64,000 nt of DNA from Cercis canadensis (lineage: Eukaryota; Streptophyta; Magnoliopsida; Fabales; Fabaceae), in contig QAOA01006185.1 of the NCBI GenBank assembly GCA_003255065.1, positions 99,137 to 163,136 of the forward strand. Reading direction: 5' to 3'. The notes under the pieces are model-generated. The model was given only the letters and a program-made list of their open reading frames with translations, ran no database searches and had not been told where the DNA came from. Shown here piece after piece: positions 32,401 through 47,400 of this stretch. Every line of letters starts with the position of its first letter. Position 1 is the first letter of the stretch. A program made the translations under genes and the position numbers.

Positions 32401-35400
32401 AAGAGAACAACACAATTATATTGTTTATACAGAAGTATTTGATTTTGGGATAAGAAGGACAAAAGTTTGTAAGCAATAGTTTTGATATTTATAACAGAGG
32501 TACACACTTACATTGTGCAGCCGTGAATTACTTTAGGCTGATGAAGAGCTAAGGGCAAAGGCTACATGTAATGTTATATGAAAATAAATTTTCTTTTATT
32601 AAACAAAGAATATATTGAATAATTTAAAAGTTCCAAGACAGCAAACCGGCATCACGAATAAGAAGTAATAAGGACGATTGACCATTAAAAGGAAAATTAA
32701 AAGTTCAAAATTGCCAATGACAAAAAAATTGCTGTTTGGAGAAGTAATTATCAAGAAACAACATATTTGGCTAGAGTGGACATAGCTATTTTGGGCTATT
32801 ATCTGTTGATGTGATAAAATTTGTTTCAAGGTTGCCTTGAATTTCAATTTTTTATTTATTTTAGTTATGTTAATTTCTTTATTTTCTATATACTCTGATT
32901 TTTTTCCTGTTGTTTTGCTTGAACTATTTTGAAGTTTGAATATTTTAAACAATTTGTTTGGAAGAAAAGAACAGAATATATATTCCGTAATGTATAGTTT
33001 TCAGTAACTCATTATATTATTCTTGTAGTATTCTTTCAGCAGAATTTATTCGAGCGTCCATACATGACGCAGGAGAAACAGATGACATAATTTTGTCCAA
33101 AGCTAAAGCTAGGGCTTCCCTTCTGATGAATGGAAAGGAAGATGAAGTAAGATTATCTAATTAAATTAATTTTTCTCTTTAACACTCTGCTTTCGTTTTT
33201 TATTTTAGTTTCTATTAATCTTGTGTTAGAAATCATACAAATTTTTGGCATATGATTTTGTGTGGTTCTGTATCCTACGACTATGAGCAGTGAGACTATT
33301 TTGTTCTTGGCACCATTACTGACCTTGTTGGGAGTGATAGGATATTATTCTCCAGTGCTAAGTTGGAGAGGCCTTCGTTGCATTTCAAACATCAAGGAGC
33401 ATGCTTCTATTCAATTAACAATAGTGTAGTATGCATTTTATGTTATTTCTTTATGAAAGAGTTAATTTATTAAAATGAGGTAACATAATAGACAAGAAAA
33501 AGGAATCAAGCTGTGGTGCTTCTGCCAACTTGTGCAAATTATAGTTGGACTGCCAATATGGTACCAACAGCAATAGCTCTATTACATTTGCCCGGGTCAT
33601 ATTAAATTAATGCTAGGAATCCTGATTCTATTGAGACTCCTTTATCTTGTGCAATTAGGTGTTACTCATGTTGATCATTGATGCTTTAATTTTAACACAC
33701 TGTCCATTTATGTCTCTTGTTTTGCAAATTATTACGAGGTCTGAGCAGGTCAGAGTCATAGATTTCAGCTATTTAAAGTTTTATGTTTTATGGTTAAGCT
33801 ATTTTGGTCTTTACCTTAGTGTTCCTTGTGCTTCCATGTCTTATTGCTTTGTTACATGACTTCTGGAAATTTTAAGTATGCAATTTGTCAATTAACCACT
33901 GGATCTGATTCATTACCAGGTAAAGTTGGATGAAGAAGAAACCACCAATTTTAGAGATCGTCTTCTTCCTACTGTCATTGGATTGCTTAGAACGGTGAGT
34001 GATTAGCTGTGGTTACTTTGCAGGAAATTATTATTTTTCCTTACATTAGTTAAATTTCTGCACGGTACTTGTTAAGTTTGTAAGTATGCTCAAATTAATT
34101 GACTGAAATAGAAAGGAAATAAAGAAGAAATTCTATGTGGTGTTATGATTGTCTGAGTTCAAAGTTTTAGCAACTTTTTTGATGAAGTAAGATTCTTCAA
34201 TAAGATCTTTTTATTAAAAAAAAAAAAAAAAGAAGTCCTTAAAAAGGATCTTTTATCAGAATTTGGAGCATTTCCTTTTGATGAGTTTTAGAGGTTTTGC
34301 TAAGAGTAAAGTAAAGAGGATAAAGTCTTTCATGGAGTCTCCTTGTTAGATATGCTGAGAAATTGGAGAGCATGTCTATATTATTGTCGACATTTGTTTT
34401 TTTTTGTTTTGTTTTGTTTTGTTTTGCTGCGTTTGTTAAGGAGGATATCTTAACCTCCTTGCCTTATTGTAATCCTTCTTTCTTTCTAATAAAATTTCTT
34501 CTTTTCTGCAAAAAGAGTAAAAATATTATATTCATTCTAGAGATTAAATTCTTTTTGACTAAATATTGTGTATGAACTTTAAAATTCTATACATGACCTG
34601 AATTAAGTTTTACAAAAGTGAAAACTTGGGTTAATTAATGACTCTAAAAAAGGAATAATTAAAAGTTTGTAGGAAAGATTAATTTCAGTTGGTTTGATTT
34701 ACTTCATTGATTATGAAGAATCTGTAAATTCTTACATCCTAGAATTTGGTGAGTTTTATTCATGAGTTTTAATGTACTTTTGCACCTTAGGTTGTGCAAT
34801 GTGCTTAATCATTTTTTTCCTTCCACCTCAGCTTTAGGGTGTGTATGGTAGGGGGTAATGAGGGTAAATTTTATTGTGGTATAATTTTACATACAAAAAA
34901 AGTTTGTTTGGCATAAAAACAAAATCTCTAGGATCAACCTACAAGAATCCTTCAAAGCCTAAAGGCACCTCAAGTTGATCTTAGAAACCATTTTAAAGTC
35001 AAAAGAATTTTTTTGTATGTGCAAAAGTTATACCCTCGTAAAATTTACCCTCATTACTGCCCCTACCAAACTACCCTTAAGAGTGTAAAAAGTTTCTTAA
35101 CATGCACTTTTAGTTCATGTGAAAGGCTAGCATTAAGAATATGATACGGGTATGTATCCTGTTTTCTAGCCCCTGTTGGTGAAATGAATCTCTTGATGAA
35201 AATTAGATACATGTATATATCCTCTTTGAACTTCTGAGTCAAAACCATGCATTAGAAGGGAGCAGGAGAGAAAAACAGCACATAGACAGTAATTGTGATA
35301 TAAAGTTGATATCCTCCAGAAATTCCTAGAAAAGATGATCCTTTTTTAAGAGAGGGTAAATTGTCAGTCCAAGACCATTCTGCTGTTATGTCTGCCTGAT

Positions 35401-38400
35401 GCTTTTGTTGAAGATAACTTATTATGATCTGCCATAGAAAATGACACCTGGCAATTAACCTTACAGTATGTCACCCAGAGGAGGGACTAATCTAAAAATA
35501 CTAATAGTTCATAGAGCATCATGAATGGGAAAGTCCACAGGATTGATAGGTGAAATTTCTCAAACTCAACATTCCGTCCAATTATTAAATATTGCATTGT
35601 CTGAGTGACTGATATAACATATCGACGATGAGAATCCTTTCCTTGGGCTAAATAGATGGGACCAGTTGACCCTTATTTCATTCAAGGACTAGGGCACAAG
35701 AATATTATATAAACAAATTTGATACATAATTATGAGTATCTCAGTAAAAAGTTTCTTTATTAAACTAACAGCTTCATTTAATAGAGTAATTTAACCCAAT
35801 AGGCTCATATCTTGAAAGTTTTTGTTTTGGCCATGTAATAATTTGACATGTAGTGGCTTTCAATTGATATAGATAGTGGCCTGCCAGTCTCTTCATAGTA
35901 GGTGTTCTTTATTTTTAGTTCTGAGAAATGTTTTAGGAATCACGATTTGAAAGCCATTTTCTTAATGCATCTCCTCCTATAAGGGATCGTTTTAGCTTGA
36001 AATTAGAGCTCTCTAGTAGGTAATATTCAGGTTGTATATTAATGAGATTCCAGTTCATGAGTGAGAAAATTAATAATTTCATATTTTCATGGAACTTCTG
36101 AGAAGAGCTCTCTGAAAGCTCTTAAGATGGAAGAAAAAATATTCTGAAGAACGTTTAATTGGATCACCTTTCATCCTTTGTTGTGGTGATGAATTCTTTG
36201 CTGGATATTGTGGATTCCATAACATATAGAGACAGGATTTTATTTAATTGTTCTGCCTCCTAAAGCTGCTTGTTTTAAACTTTATAGACATGTCTTACCT
36301 CCCTAGGTATTTGTTTTTCCATGGGATTTATGCATATTAATTCATTAAATATTCTTTGTTGTACATTTAGTTTTTTATGTGCTAAGTCCATATTATTAAT
36401 TAATCACTTGACACAGCTAAATGTTATTTTATATTATTATGTAAATCAGTATTTTTCTTTTTGGTGTAAAGTGTACATCTCTATTAGTTGCATGTGTTAT
36501 GTGGTCGTGATGCATTTGGATCCTAGTTTTGATCTGGTGTCATCTAGTATAGATTTGGTTGAGTTATATAAACTCAGATGTAGAGTTTATCAAGAGAAAT
36601 TCTCTTTGATTTTCGTTTCAAGTTTTGAAAACATTGGTTTGATTGTAAGTTCAAATGGTGCTTGAGACATGATGATGATGTTGTTGTTGTTGCTATTGTA
36701 AGCAACATCACTTTATAGTCTTAGTACTACCTTTTCTCATGACTGCCTAATAATCTAGAGTGGGTTTTCTTCTCATTAGGTAACTATCCTTGATCATATT
36801 TTTCTGTTTCTGGAATTTGGTTTTCCATGTTTTAGCTTAATTTTGTTACATGATTCCCATATGATGGTTGCTCTCAGGCTAAGCTCCCCTCTGTTCTGAG
36901 GATATATCGAGATACACTGACCGCTGATATGAAGAGTGCTATTAAGACCGCAGTTGCTGAGCTACTTCCAGTTCTTGCTGCCCGACCTCTGGATTCTGAA
37001 TTTTCTGCAGGAGATAGAGCTGTAGATTCAGATGGTTAGAGTTTCTTAGCATAATTGGTCATGTCTATCAGCAGATAGGCTATCCCATATTTCTCAAGCA
37101 CACTGTTGTTTTGTGCTCTGTTCTATTTTCAACTTTCTAATGCTAATAGTGACTCAGGTGGAGGTGCATCCCTTGCTAGCAAATTGAGGAGCCTCTCATC
37201 TGATTGCTTTGTGCAACTGTTGAGTGCTATTTTCATGATAGTACAGGTAATGCATACTTGACCATGGCTGTTCGCATCTACACTTGTATGTAGCTAGGGA
37301 TTGGGACCTTCATTCTGTCACTTAAATTCCTAATGCACTAAAGATTAGGTGTAAGGTCTGGAAGATTGTGGCATCTGGGTAATGAGATGTTGTAACTTGT
37401 TACAAGTTCCTAATTCAGATAATGTCTTCTCTAGAAATTGGAATTCATCATCTGGGGCAATCCTGTAACAGGGGCTGGTTAGAATGATGGATACATGCAT
37501 AATCAGAAAGCCGTTTTATCCATATCATAAAAGTGAATAAAGTTGAAGAAAAGATCAAAATCACATAAATATTCAGAGGTCTCACCTTCAACGCTGATGA
37601 TTATTAAGGCCCAAATCAGTTGGCAGAAAAAAGTGCTTTTAACTCTTGCTGGATTGTGCTCTTTCTCTTGCTTGTTTGCTTGATCACTTGCTTATCTTGG
37701 GTGCTCAGATGTTCAATATATTGGGAAAGAGGAGGATACTGATTGATGCAGGATGGATTAGCATAAAAAAAGCCTAAGTTTAAATATCAAATCATTTTAG
37801 TATTTTGGTTCATTTTGATTATGGGCTCAATGTAATTTTCTGTTTAGTGGTATTTTAGTGATTTCACACTATTTTAGTGATTTTTGGTAACACCAGACAT
37901 TAGTTGTCTTGGGCTTGGGCTTATGTTATTTAGTTGTTATTAGGTCTTATTTTAATGTCTAGGTTTTTCTTGTGGGTCAAGGTAGTCTTAATCCTTACAA
38001 GATTAGGAAACTATTCCTGTTTCTTGAAGGGCAAGTCATAAGAGGTCTATTTAAAGAGTTGTAATGCTTTCTTTTGGAACTGAATTGAGTTTTATGAAAT
38101 AATACAGCAATGCTGCCTTCTTGTGTGATGCAATTAAATCCTAGGTGTGACTTCTACGTTTATTCTTCTTCTTCTTCATCCTTTCCTTCTTTCTAATTTC
38201 CTGACTTGCTGTTCTAATTTTCGCAGCTACTGCTCACAGCCATAAACATACACGTAGTTGACCTTACCTACCCATCCTATTGCTCACAAAATATCCCTTC
38301 CTTCACACACAAACCCGAAGTTACCAATTTTGAACCTTTCTATCTTTAACCATCTCTGAAATCCCTGATTTCAGTCTAAGTCCCCTACTGTCCTACGTCC

Positions 38401-41400
38401 CTGATGCTGTATGTCCATATATGAAAGCTAAATGCAACGCTTGTAGGAGAGGGTTATATACTGAAACCAATTTACCAACAAATACTAGATCATGTAAAAA
38501 CAGAATAACATAACAAAATACTATAAATATCATGAAGTTAGGACCAGCATATTCATGTTGATCTAAAACCTCAAAATACACTTGAAGTTAGGAGACTACA
38601 TGAAAATACCCATGAGATGAACACCAAAGATGGGCAATAGAAAAACAACTCTATCCCAAAGTAATGACAAATACAGAAACTTCCCTTGAAGATTTGCGCA
38701 TTTTTCCACAAGCAAATACACCTACGCAAACATATTTAAAATTAAGATACAAGTTCTAGGATGCTCAATGTGAAGGAGAGATGGTCAATCATCAGTTCTC
38801 CATATTCTGCTTGGAATTGGATTTTCTTTTGGCTGAGCTTCTGGTTTTTCAAAATCAGGAGCACTTAGTAGAAGTTTTTAAGGATGTTTCTTGGGGATTC
38901 TGTTCTCTTGGGTGCCAATGCATCTTCAAGTGGCTGCATCTATATTTCATTTTTTGTTTTTATAGTGCCCCAAATTTAGGGTCTAATATTTTCTGCAGTT
39001 TACTTTCTTTGTAGAATTGGGTGGTATTGCATGCTTATACTTTCTGCTTTGTAGGTTTTGTCACTTTTGTCCATCACATCCGCTTCATTAATATGTCAAG
39101 TCTTGATAAAGGAATGATTAATGTTATGACAAGTTATTACTGAGAAGTTGAAAACCAAATATATGCAAAGAGAGAGACTGCTATATATGTTGACTTAGGC
39201 AGGTAGCTTATGTGAAAGGTTAATTACAGGCTACTGAAATTTAGTTTTATACTGAATTGCATCTTTGTCTGTTTCTTTAAGAGTGATGTAATAAGAGTTT
39301 TTTCCTTTTAGTGAATGCAGGCACATTTATTGCGGGCGGCTGAAGTGAAAAAGGCCATTGAGTGGATTTTGAGCAATCTTGATGGTCATTATGCTGCTGA
39401 TTCAGTTGCTGCTGCGATTGCTCATGGTGCTGCTGCTTCAGAAACAACGCAAGAGATTGAGGGTCATGGGATTTCATTTTTGCCTTATTCACCTCAAAGA
39501 TCTGTTGCCAGGGTTCTTTCATTTCAGGGAAAAGCAAGTGATGCTGTGAGCTCCTCAAACATGTCAAAAAATTTCAGGTTAAATCTGGTCTCTTGCCTCT
39601 GATAGCCTTGTTGTGTTGTTCACTGTTCTCTACTCTTTTGTTGTCTATTACACTGACAATCTCCTTCAATTCTTAATTGGATCTGAACTTTTCCTGCAAT
39701 TACTATGATTCAGTCTTTGTTAAATGACAGTTGGTATTAAGAATTTCTGAAATCTGAAGGTCTTGAATGTAAGAATTCATTGGAAACAATGAGTATTAAT
39801 TTGGGAGAAATTGTTGTATTGGTGAAGTTGCATTCGTAGTTTTTGCACTATGTTTGAATGAGAAGATTTTTATAGTGAATATTTCTAAAATTTGATGAAC
39901 AACTATATTGTGATGACAAAGATTTAATGTTCTTTTCTCCCGAACTTTTTTTTTTCTTTATTATTCATGAAATGATGACAAATGTGATGACATTTTGAAA
40001 GGTTGAGGATGTTTTCTTTCCAGGGTTCAGTTTTCTAGAAAATTTTCTTTAATAATCAGAAAAGAGTAAAGATCTCTGCCATGACATGCTAACCAAAGAT
40101 GTGATGTGAACATGTTCCCTGCCAAAAAAAGATTTGTAATGGAACAATAACTCACTACTACACTCCTGGTTGGTAGTCACTTGTGACAGTGGGAACACAA
40201 TAAGGGCAGATCAGTTATGGACGATTTTTGGATGAAACTATCTATAGATTGTATATAAATTCTTTTCCTGGGCATTTTAAGTTCCATGTGAAAAGATCAT
40301 ACAAATTTTGTCTTGGAAAGTTTGCTCCGATAATTTGCTTATGATGGACAAGATTTCTTCTCAGGTTTTTAAGTGACTTTCATTATTAGCAATGGCATTA
40401 GACATTAGTTACTACTGCCACAAATATGGAGCTCTGTTTTAATCCACACCTTTTATGTCCTTATAATTTATATTACTTGCAATGACAGTAGTTTCAATTA
40501 CCTTTATGATGTTGTGGCAGCATTAATAATGATGAAACTTGCAAGTTTGTTGTTTGTATCATATTTGATGCTTCATTAGTGATGCAAGATGGGAAGCCCT
40601 AGAATAAATGTACTAGGTTCAAGAGATAAATAGAGTGAAAGAATGGATAAAGTGATCCAAAAACAGCCACTAGGTGGCTGTAGAGCCAAAAGGGCTGGTT
40701 TCTGGTTAAGAAACCAAGAAACGTAGAAGAAATCTACTGAGAATAAAACTTCATCAACTGCTCCAAAAGAAAGTATTGCAAAAGCTTAAATAGACCTGCT
40801 AACTTATCCTACAAGGATTAGGATTAGGAACCCTAATTCTATAGGGATTGACACCTATTCTTCTAAGCCCATCAGGACAACTTGGGCCTCAAGATAAGAC
40901 TCCAAAAATCCTAAATAACATATATTAGGACTCAGTATTTGCAGTTCCTTGGTGTATTTGGTTGGAAAGGAATGCTCGTATTCTGAAGGGAGCTTACTGG
41001 ATTTAAAGCTGTTATAGGAAAGGAAGATTGAACATCTCTTTTACATTGATGGTTTCTTTTATTCTTTATATGTTTGCTTTTTGGAGGATTCAGTTATTTT
41101 TGGCAGTGGTTCAATTTTACCAATATCTCATGTTGGTTCTTCAATTCTTCATCCTCCTCCTTCCTCATGTCACTTTGTTTTAAAGAATATCTTACACGTT
41201 CCTCTCTCAACAAAAGATCTTCTTGTACAGAGTTAGGTTTCAGAAATACTTCTCTACAGAGTTTAAGTCATAGTTAAACTTGTATATAGGGTTTTACATA
41301 CAGTCCTAGTTGTTGCAAACTTCTTGTACTTGCTGCTATATAAGCATCACCATTCTTTCAATGAAAGATACGGTTTCCCTATTTTCTACACTTTCTAAAT

Positions 41401-44400
41401 ACAATTCTTCTTTTATCCAAAGAAAAGATAAATATACAAAACTCAGATCTCCAGTTTTGAAGTGTTTGAGCATCAAGACTCCAATTGGTTTAACAGAATC
41501 ATTGGCCCCAAATAATAATTCTGACTCTAACATTGCTCGGTCCACTTTGAGGTTGAACAAAAGAATGATGATAAAGTATTGTTAATCTTCTCCTGCATAA
41601 TGTTAAGTTTGTCAGGAAAAATGAAACTGATAGATTCATTCTTAAGAGCAACCTGTTCTTGGGATAACTCCAAATGATGAACTGGATTATGACACTTAGA
41701 TTGTTGACCTTCATTTACTTTGCATAGAATTCTTGTATCCTATCATGGAAATCTGTACTTCCATCAACAACCTGAGCTCCTTAACCCTGTCCTCGATGCT
41801 AATATCTATCAACTCCTTGAGTTGGAGTGAAGTATCTTACATAAATTCTATGCAATCATCCTTTGGTGAAGTTAAATGTGAGATTTTAGGCACAACATTA
41901 ACCAAAAGGTTAGTTCCTCAAGTGGCTCAGCTGAGCAGAAAGATTCTGTAGTTGGGCTTTTCAACTTTTCCAAACCCAAACAATATAAAATTAAAATGTA
42001 CCCTTTAGAAGTCTTTGGGAGTTCAAATGCATAGTCCATGCTAAAATGAACCCAAAGAGAAGAAGCAATTGATAATAACGTAATAAGCCTGTATTTTGTG
42101 AATTCCCTTTAAGCATATTGGCAGACCCAACATTGCCTCATTAGCCTTTCAACATCACGACTCATTCTTGGTCAATAATGGTGTTCTTCTACCATTGCCA
42201 AAATCTTATCCCTTTCAAGTCCTCCCAAGGTACCAAGCACATTCATGAGAGAGTAATGGAAGAGGTATCATGAGGCAAGCATTAAGTGTTTAAGTAGACC
42301 TCATTTTATCCCACAAGGATGAGGGTTCAGAATCCTAATTTTGCTGGGCCAGACACCACCTACTTCTTCTAAGTGCACAAGGAAGACTTGGGCCCTAAGA
42401 CCCCAAAAGCCCTAAATAACATAAATCTGGACTCAAATACAACTTGTAAAAATCTGAGAATAATTTGTCTCTCACTGCTATTGACAACCAGACTTTACAT
42501 ATATAGGAATTGATGACAGCAATCAATTCCTAATTATAAGCAATAGCCTAATCTAACTGATTCTATTTACATTAATTATCCATAGTCAGCTATCCTAATA
42601 AATACAATTAGCTATCCCTTAATTTCCTCCCTTAATATCCGGGATTTCCAACACTTCCCCTCAAGCTGAGGCATAGATATTGATCATGCCCAGCTTGCTT
42701 GTTAATTCTTCAACCCATGGTCTAGGAAGACTCTTGGTAAGAAGATCAGCTACCTGCTGCTTTGTGGGCAGATATCTTAGACTAATAAGCCCATTATCAA
42801 CCTTTTCTTTAATGAAGTGTCTGTCAATCTCTACATGCTTAGTTCTGTCATGATGGACTGGATTGTGGGCTGTGTTGACTGCTGCTTGGTTGTCACAATA
42901 TAAGGTTATGGGTAGAGGTATAGGAACCCGAAATTCCTTTAGTATTCTTTTTAGCCAAATACCCTAGCAAACCCCATGTGCTAAGGCCCGAAACTCTGCC
43001 TCTGCAGTACTTCTGGCTACAACAGCCTGCTTTTTACTTCTCCATGTCACTAGATTTCCCCACACATAAGTACAATAACCTGAAGTGGAGCGCCTATCAG
43101 TTATTGACCCTGCCCAATCTGCATCAGTGAATATTTCAACATGTTTCTGCCTTCCTTTTCTAAAATACAGTTCCTTTCTTAGAGTGCTCTTTAAGTACCT
43201 CAAAATTCTGTACACTGCATCCATGTGGCCTTCCTTAGGAGAATGCATGAATTGGCTCACCACGCTTACTGCAAATGCAATGTCAGGCCGTGTGTGTGCA
43301 AGGTATATGAGTTTTCCCACAAGCCGTTGATACCTCCCTTTATCAGCATCTCGGCCATCCTCTTCTCCCCCTAACTTCTTATTAGGTTCCATAGGGGTGT
43401 CAGCTGGTTTACAGCCTATCATTCCAGTTTCTTGCAATAAATCCAGCACATATTTTTTCTGTGAGATTGAAATGCCAGTATGGTTCCTTGCTACCTCCAT
43501 CCCTAGGAAGTATTTTAGAGGTCCTAGGTCTTTAAGCTGAAATATCTTGCTGAGATAATTCTTTAATGAACTGATTTCAGCTAGATCATTCCCTGTTATA
43601 ATCATATCATCCACATACACAATGAGGATAGTAATCTTACCTCCTAATGAGTGCTTAAAGAACATGGTGTGATCGGTTTGAGCTTGGCAGTACCCTCTAT
43701 TCTTCACAACCCTCACAAGTTTCTCAAACCATGCTCTTGGGGATTGTTTCAGCCCATAAAGAGCCTTTTTCAATCTGCACACCTTCCCTTTTGGTCCCTC
43801 AAACCCGGGAGGTATATTTATGTAGACTTCCTCATTCAGCACTCCATTAAGAAAAGCATTCTTCACATCTAGCTGATGGAGAGGCCAGTCTAAGTTTGCT
43901 GCCAATGAAAACAGCACCCTCACTGTGTGGAGTTTTGCTACAGGTGCAAATGTCTCCTGGTAGTCAATGCCATAGGTTTGAGTGAATCCCCTTGCAACCA
44001 GTCTAGCTTTATACCTGTCTATGCTGCCATCACCTTTATATTTAATAGTAAACAGCCATTTACATCCAACTGTCTTCTTACCAATAGGTAGGTCCCTGAA
44101 TTCCCAAGTGCCATTTTTCTCAAGTGCCCTCATCTCTTCCAAAACAGCATGCTTCCATTCAGGTTTAGTGACTGCTTCATATATGTTTTTAGGAATTGCT
44201 GTCTTGGTGAGGTGAGTGGTGAAAGCATGAAAACTAGGAGATAGCTGTTCATATGACACAAATTTGGAAATAGGGTGTTTTTTACATGCCCTTACCCCTT
44301 TTCTGATTGCAATTGGAAAGTCTCCCAAGATTTGGGGCAATTCGGTCTGCTGCTGCATGGCTGGTTGAGTTTCTGTTGGTTGCTGTATGGGGCATTCAGT

Positions 44401-47400
44401 ACTATGAGTGTTATTAGTGCACACTCTAGGTTCAGATGATTGCCCTTGCTGTATGTCAGATTTGTCACCCTTTGAAGATGTATTTCTCCTGGAATAAACA
44501 AGCAATTCTGGAGGGTCTTTAGAGTTTTCTGTTTCTGTGGTGACTGGTTCAGGTTCAGTCAAGATGGTTTCAGGGATAGACAAAGGAGTTTCGGGAATAG
44601 GTAGAGAAGTAGGAGTGGTTGCGGAAATTATGGAAGGTTGAGCGAGTCCTATTTCAACTTGTTGAACAGGTCCTATTTCAACTTGCTGAATAGGTCCTGT
44701 TTCAACTAGCTGAATAGGTCTTGTTTCAGATGATGGAATGGTTTGCTGTTCAAGCTCTAAGATGGTTTCCCGGCACACATCTTTGCCTATATGCTCCCCC
44801 TAAAGATGTGTGGGGGGAAAGTATGGTTTTGTTTCAAAGAAGGTGACATCCTTAGATACAAAAACCGTTTGAGATGAGGTGAATAACACTTATACCCTTT
44901 TTGAGTGGGTGAGTAACCTACAAACACACATTTGTGTGCCCTAGGATCAAGTTTGGATTGCCCAGGAAATTGGAAGTAAACAAAGACCTTACAACCGAAA
45001 GTCTTTGGGGAGAGAGATGGAGGACTGAAGTAGGGAAAGGACTGTTGAAGGACTGAAATAGGGGTTTGAAAGGCCAGAACTTTAGAAGGCATCCGATTAA
45101 TGAGATGAGCTGCTGTTAGAACAGCCTCTCCCCATAGATATTTGGGAACATGCATAGTGAACATGAGGGATCTAGCCACTTCTAAGAGATGACGGTTTTT
45201 TCTCTCGGATATACCATTCTGTTGGGGGGTATTGGCACAAGAACTTTGGTGAATTATACCCTGAGAATTAAGGTATTCTCTTGGGATAGAGTTAAAGTAT
45301 TCCTTTCCATTATCGGTGTGAAAAATCTGAATGGTGGCTTTGAACTGATTTTGGACCATAGAATGAAAATTTTTGAAGGTTTGGGAGGCTTCAGATTTTT
45401 CTTTTAGGAGGTATACCCACCAGATTCTGGTATGGTCATCAATAAATGTAATGAACCATCTAGCCCCGGAAGTACTTTTCACTCTAGAGGGTCCCCAAAC
45501 ATCGCTATGAATAAGGGAAAAAGGTCTAGAGGCAGTATATGGTTTAACATTATATGGAATTCGAGTTTGCTTGGCTAATTGACACACCTCACAAGAAAGA
45601 GAATTCAAATTTTCATTGATAAATAAGGTTGGAAACAACCGCTTGAGGTACAGAAAATTAGGATGCCCTAACCTACGATGCCACAACATAATTTGATCAG
45701 ATTTGGACACTTTTACAGCAAGAGCTTGTTTATTAGGAGGTCCACAGTTTTTCCAGAAGCAGAGACCATCTAACATTCTAGCATTGCCAATCATCTTCCC
45801 CGTAGCTTGCTCCTGTATAACACAACAATCAGGGGTAAATTTCACTAAGCCATTGGGAGTCATTGGTTAATTTACTGATTGAAACAAGGTTGCAAGTTAA
45901 ATTAGGGACATGAAGAACAGAATGAAGAACCAGATTTTTGGTTAATTTGATTGACCCAAAACCAGCAACAGGTGAGAGAGATCCATTGGCCCCTTACCCG
46001 ATAGTCATAGGTGCATGGTGTATAGGAGAGTAAAAGAGAGGGATCACCTGTCATATGGTCCGAAGCTCCAGAATCAAAGATCCAAGGAGCTGAATGTGCA
46101 GGTTGAGGGTTAGACATAGAGAGGGCCATACCTTTAAGAGCTAGAGAACATGTAGGTGTCTCGGATTGGGTACTAAGCAGTTGGTGGAGTGCTTCCAGTT
46201 GAGGTTTAGACAGCTGAACACTAGAGACTTCTTCCTCTCCCCAAGTTTCTTCAAGTGTAGGTTCACTAGAAACTTGGTGGGCCTTGCCTTCTCTTTTATT
46301 TTTAGATTTCCAGCCAGGGGGTACTCCATGGAGTTGGAAGCACTTCTCCCGGTTGTGGCCTATATTCTTACAGTAGCTGCAAGTAGGACTATCCCCAAGC
46401 TTGAGTGGCTTGTTGTCACCTCAAATTTTAGGATCAGAACTGCCCTTGGTATAGAGGGCAGTAGTTTCAGCAGAGATTGGGTTTTTTTCTTCTCCCAACA
46501 TTACCCTCTTTCTGTTTTCTTCACGTCTCACTTCAGCAAAGGCTTCTCCAATTGATGGCAGAGGCCTTCTTCCCAAGATCCGACCACGTACCTCATCCAA
46601 AGTTCTGTTTAAACCTGCCAGAAAATCATACAGTTGCTCCTTGTCCAGATGTGCCTTGAATTTGACATGTTCATCAACATCTCCCCAATCAGATTCATAA
46701 AACAGATCTAGTTCTTTCCACAGAACCTTTAGGGAGTTGTAATATCCAGTGACATCCAGGTTGCCTTTCCTAATATCCTTCAGCTTCAACTTGATCTCAA
46801 ACACTTGAGATGCATTCTCAAGGTCTGAGTAGGTTTCTTTGACAGCATCCCAAATCACCTTGGTTGTCTTGAACAGCAAATAGGTTCGGCTGATAGTTGG
46901 CTCCATGGAGTTGATGAGCCAAGACATGACAATGGAGTTATTAAGTTCCCAAGCAGCATAGCTGAGATCATCAAGCTTGGGTTCACTGAGTTCACTAGTA
47001 ATAAAACCCAGCTTTCCCCGTCCTCTAATCACCATGAGGATTGACTGAGACCAGTGGAGAAAGTTCTTCCCATCTAGCCTATGATTTGTAATGACTAGAG
47101 AAGAATTTTCACCAAAGGAAGAGATACCCGGAGTGGACAAACTGGTATTACTACCAGAACTCCCTTTTCCCGAAAGATCCATGGTTTGAACTTGCTCTGA
47201 TACCATGTAAAAATCTGAGAATAATTTCTCTCTTACTACTATTGACAACCAGACTTTACATATATAGGAATTGATGACAGCAATCAATTCCTAATTATAA
47301 GCAATAGCCTAATCTAAGGGATTCTATTTACATTAATTATCCCTAGTCAGCTATCCTAATAAATGCAATTAACTACAGTTGATTAAATACAATAACTCCA

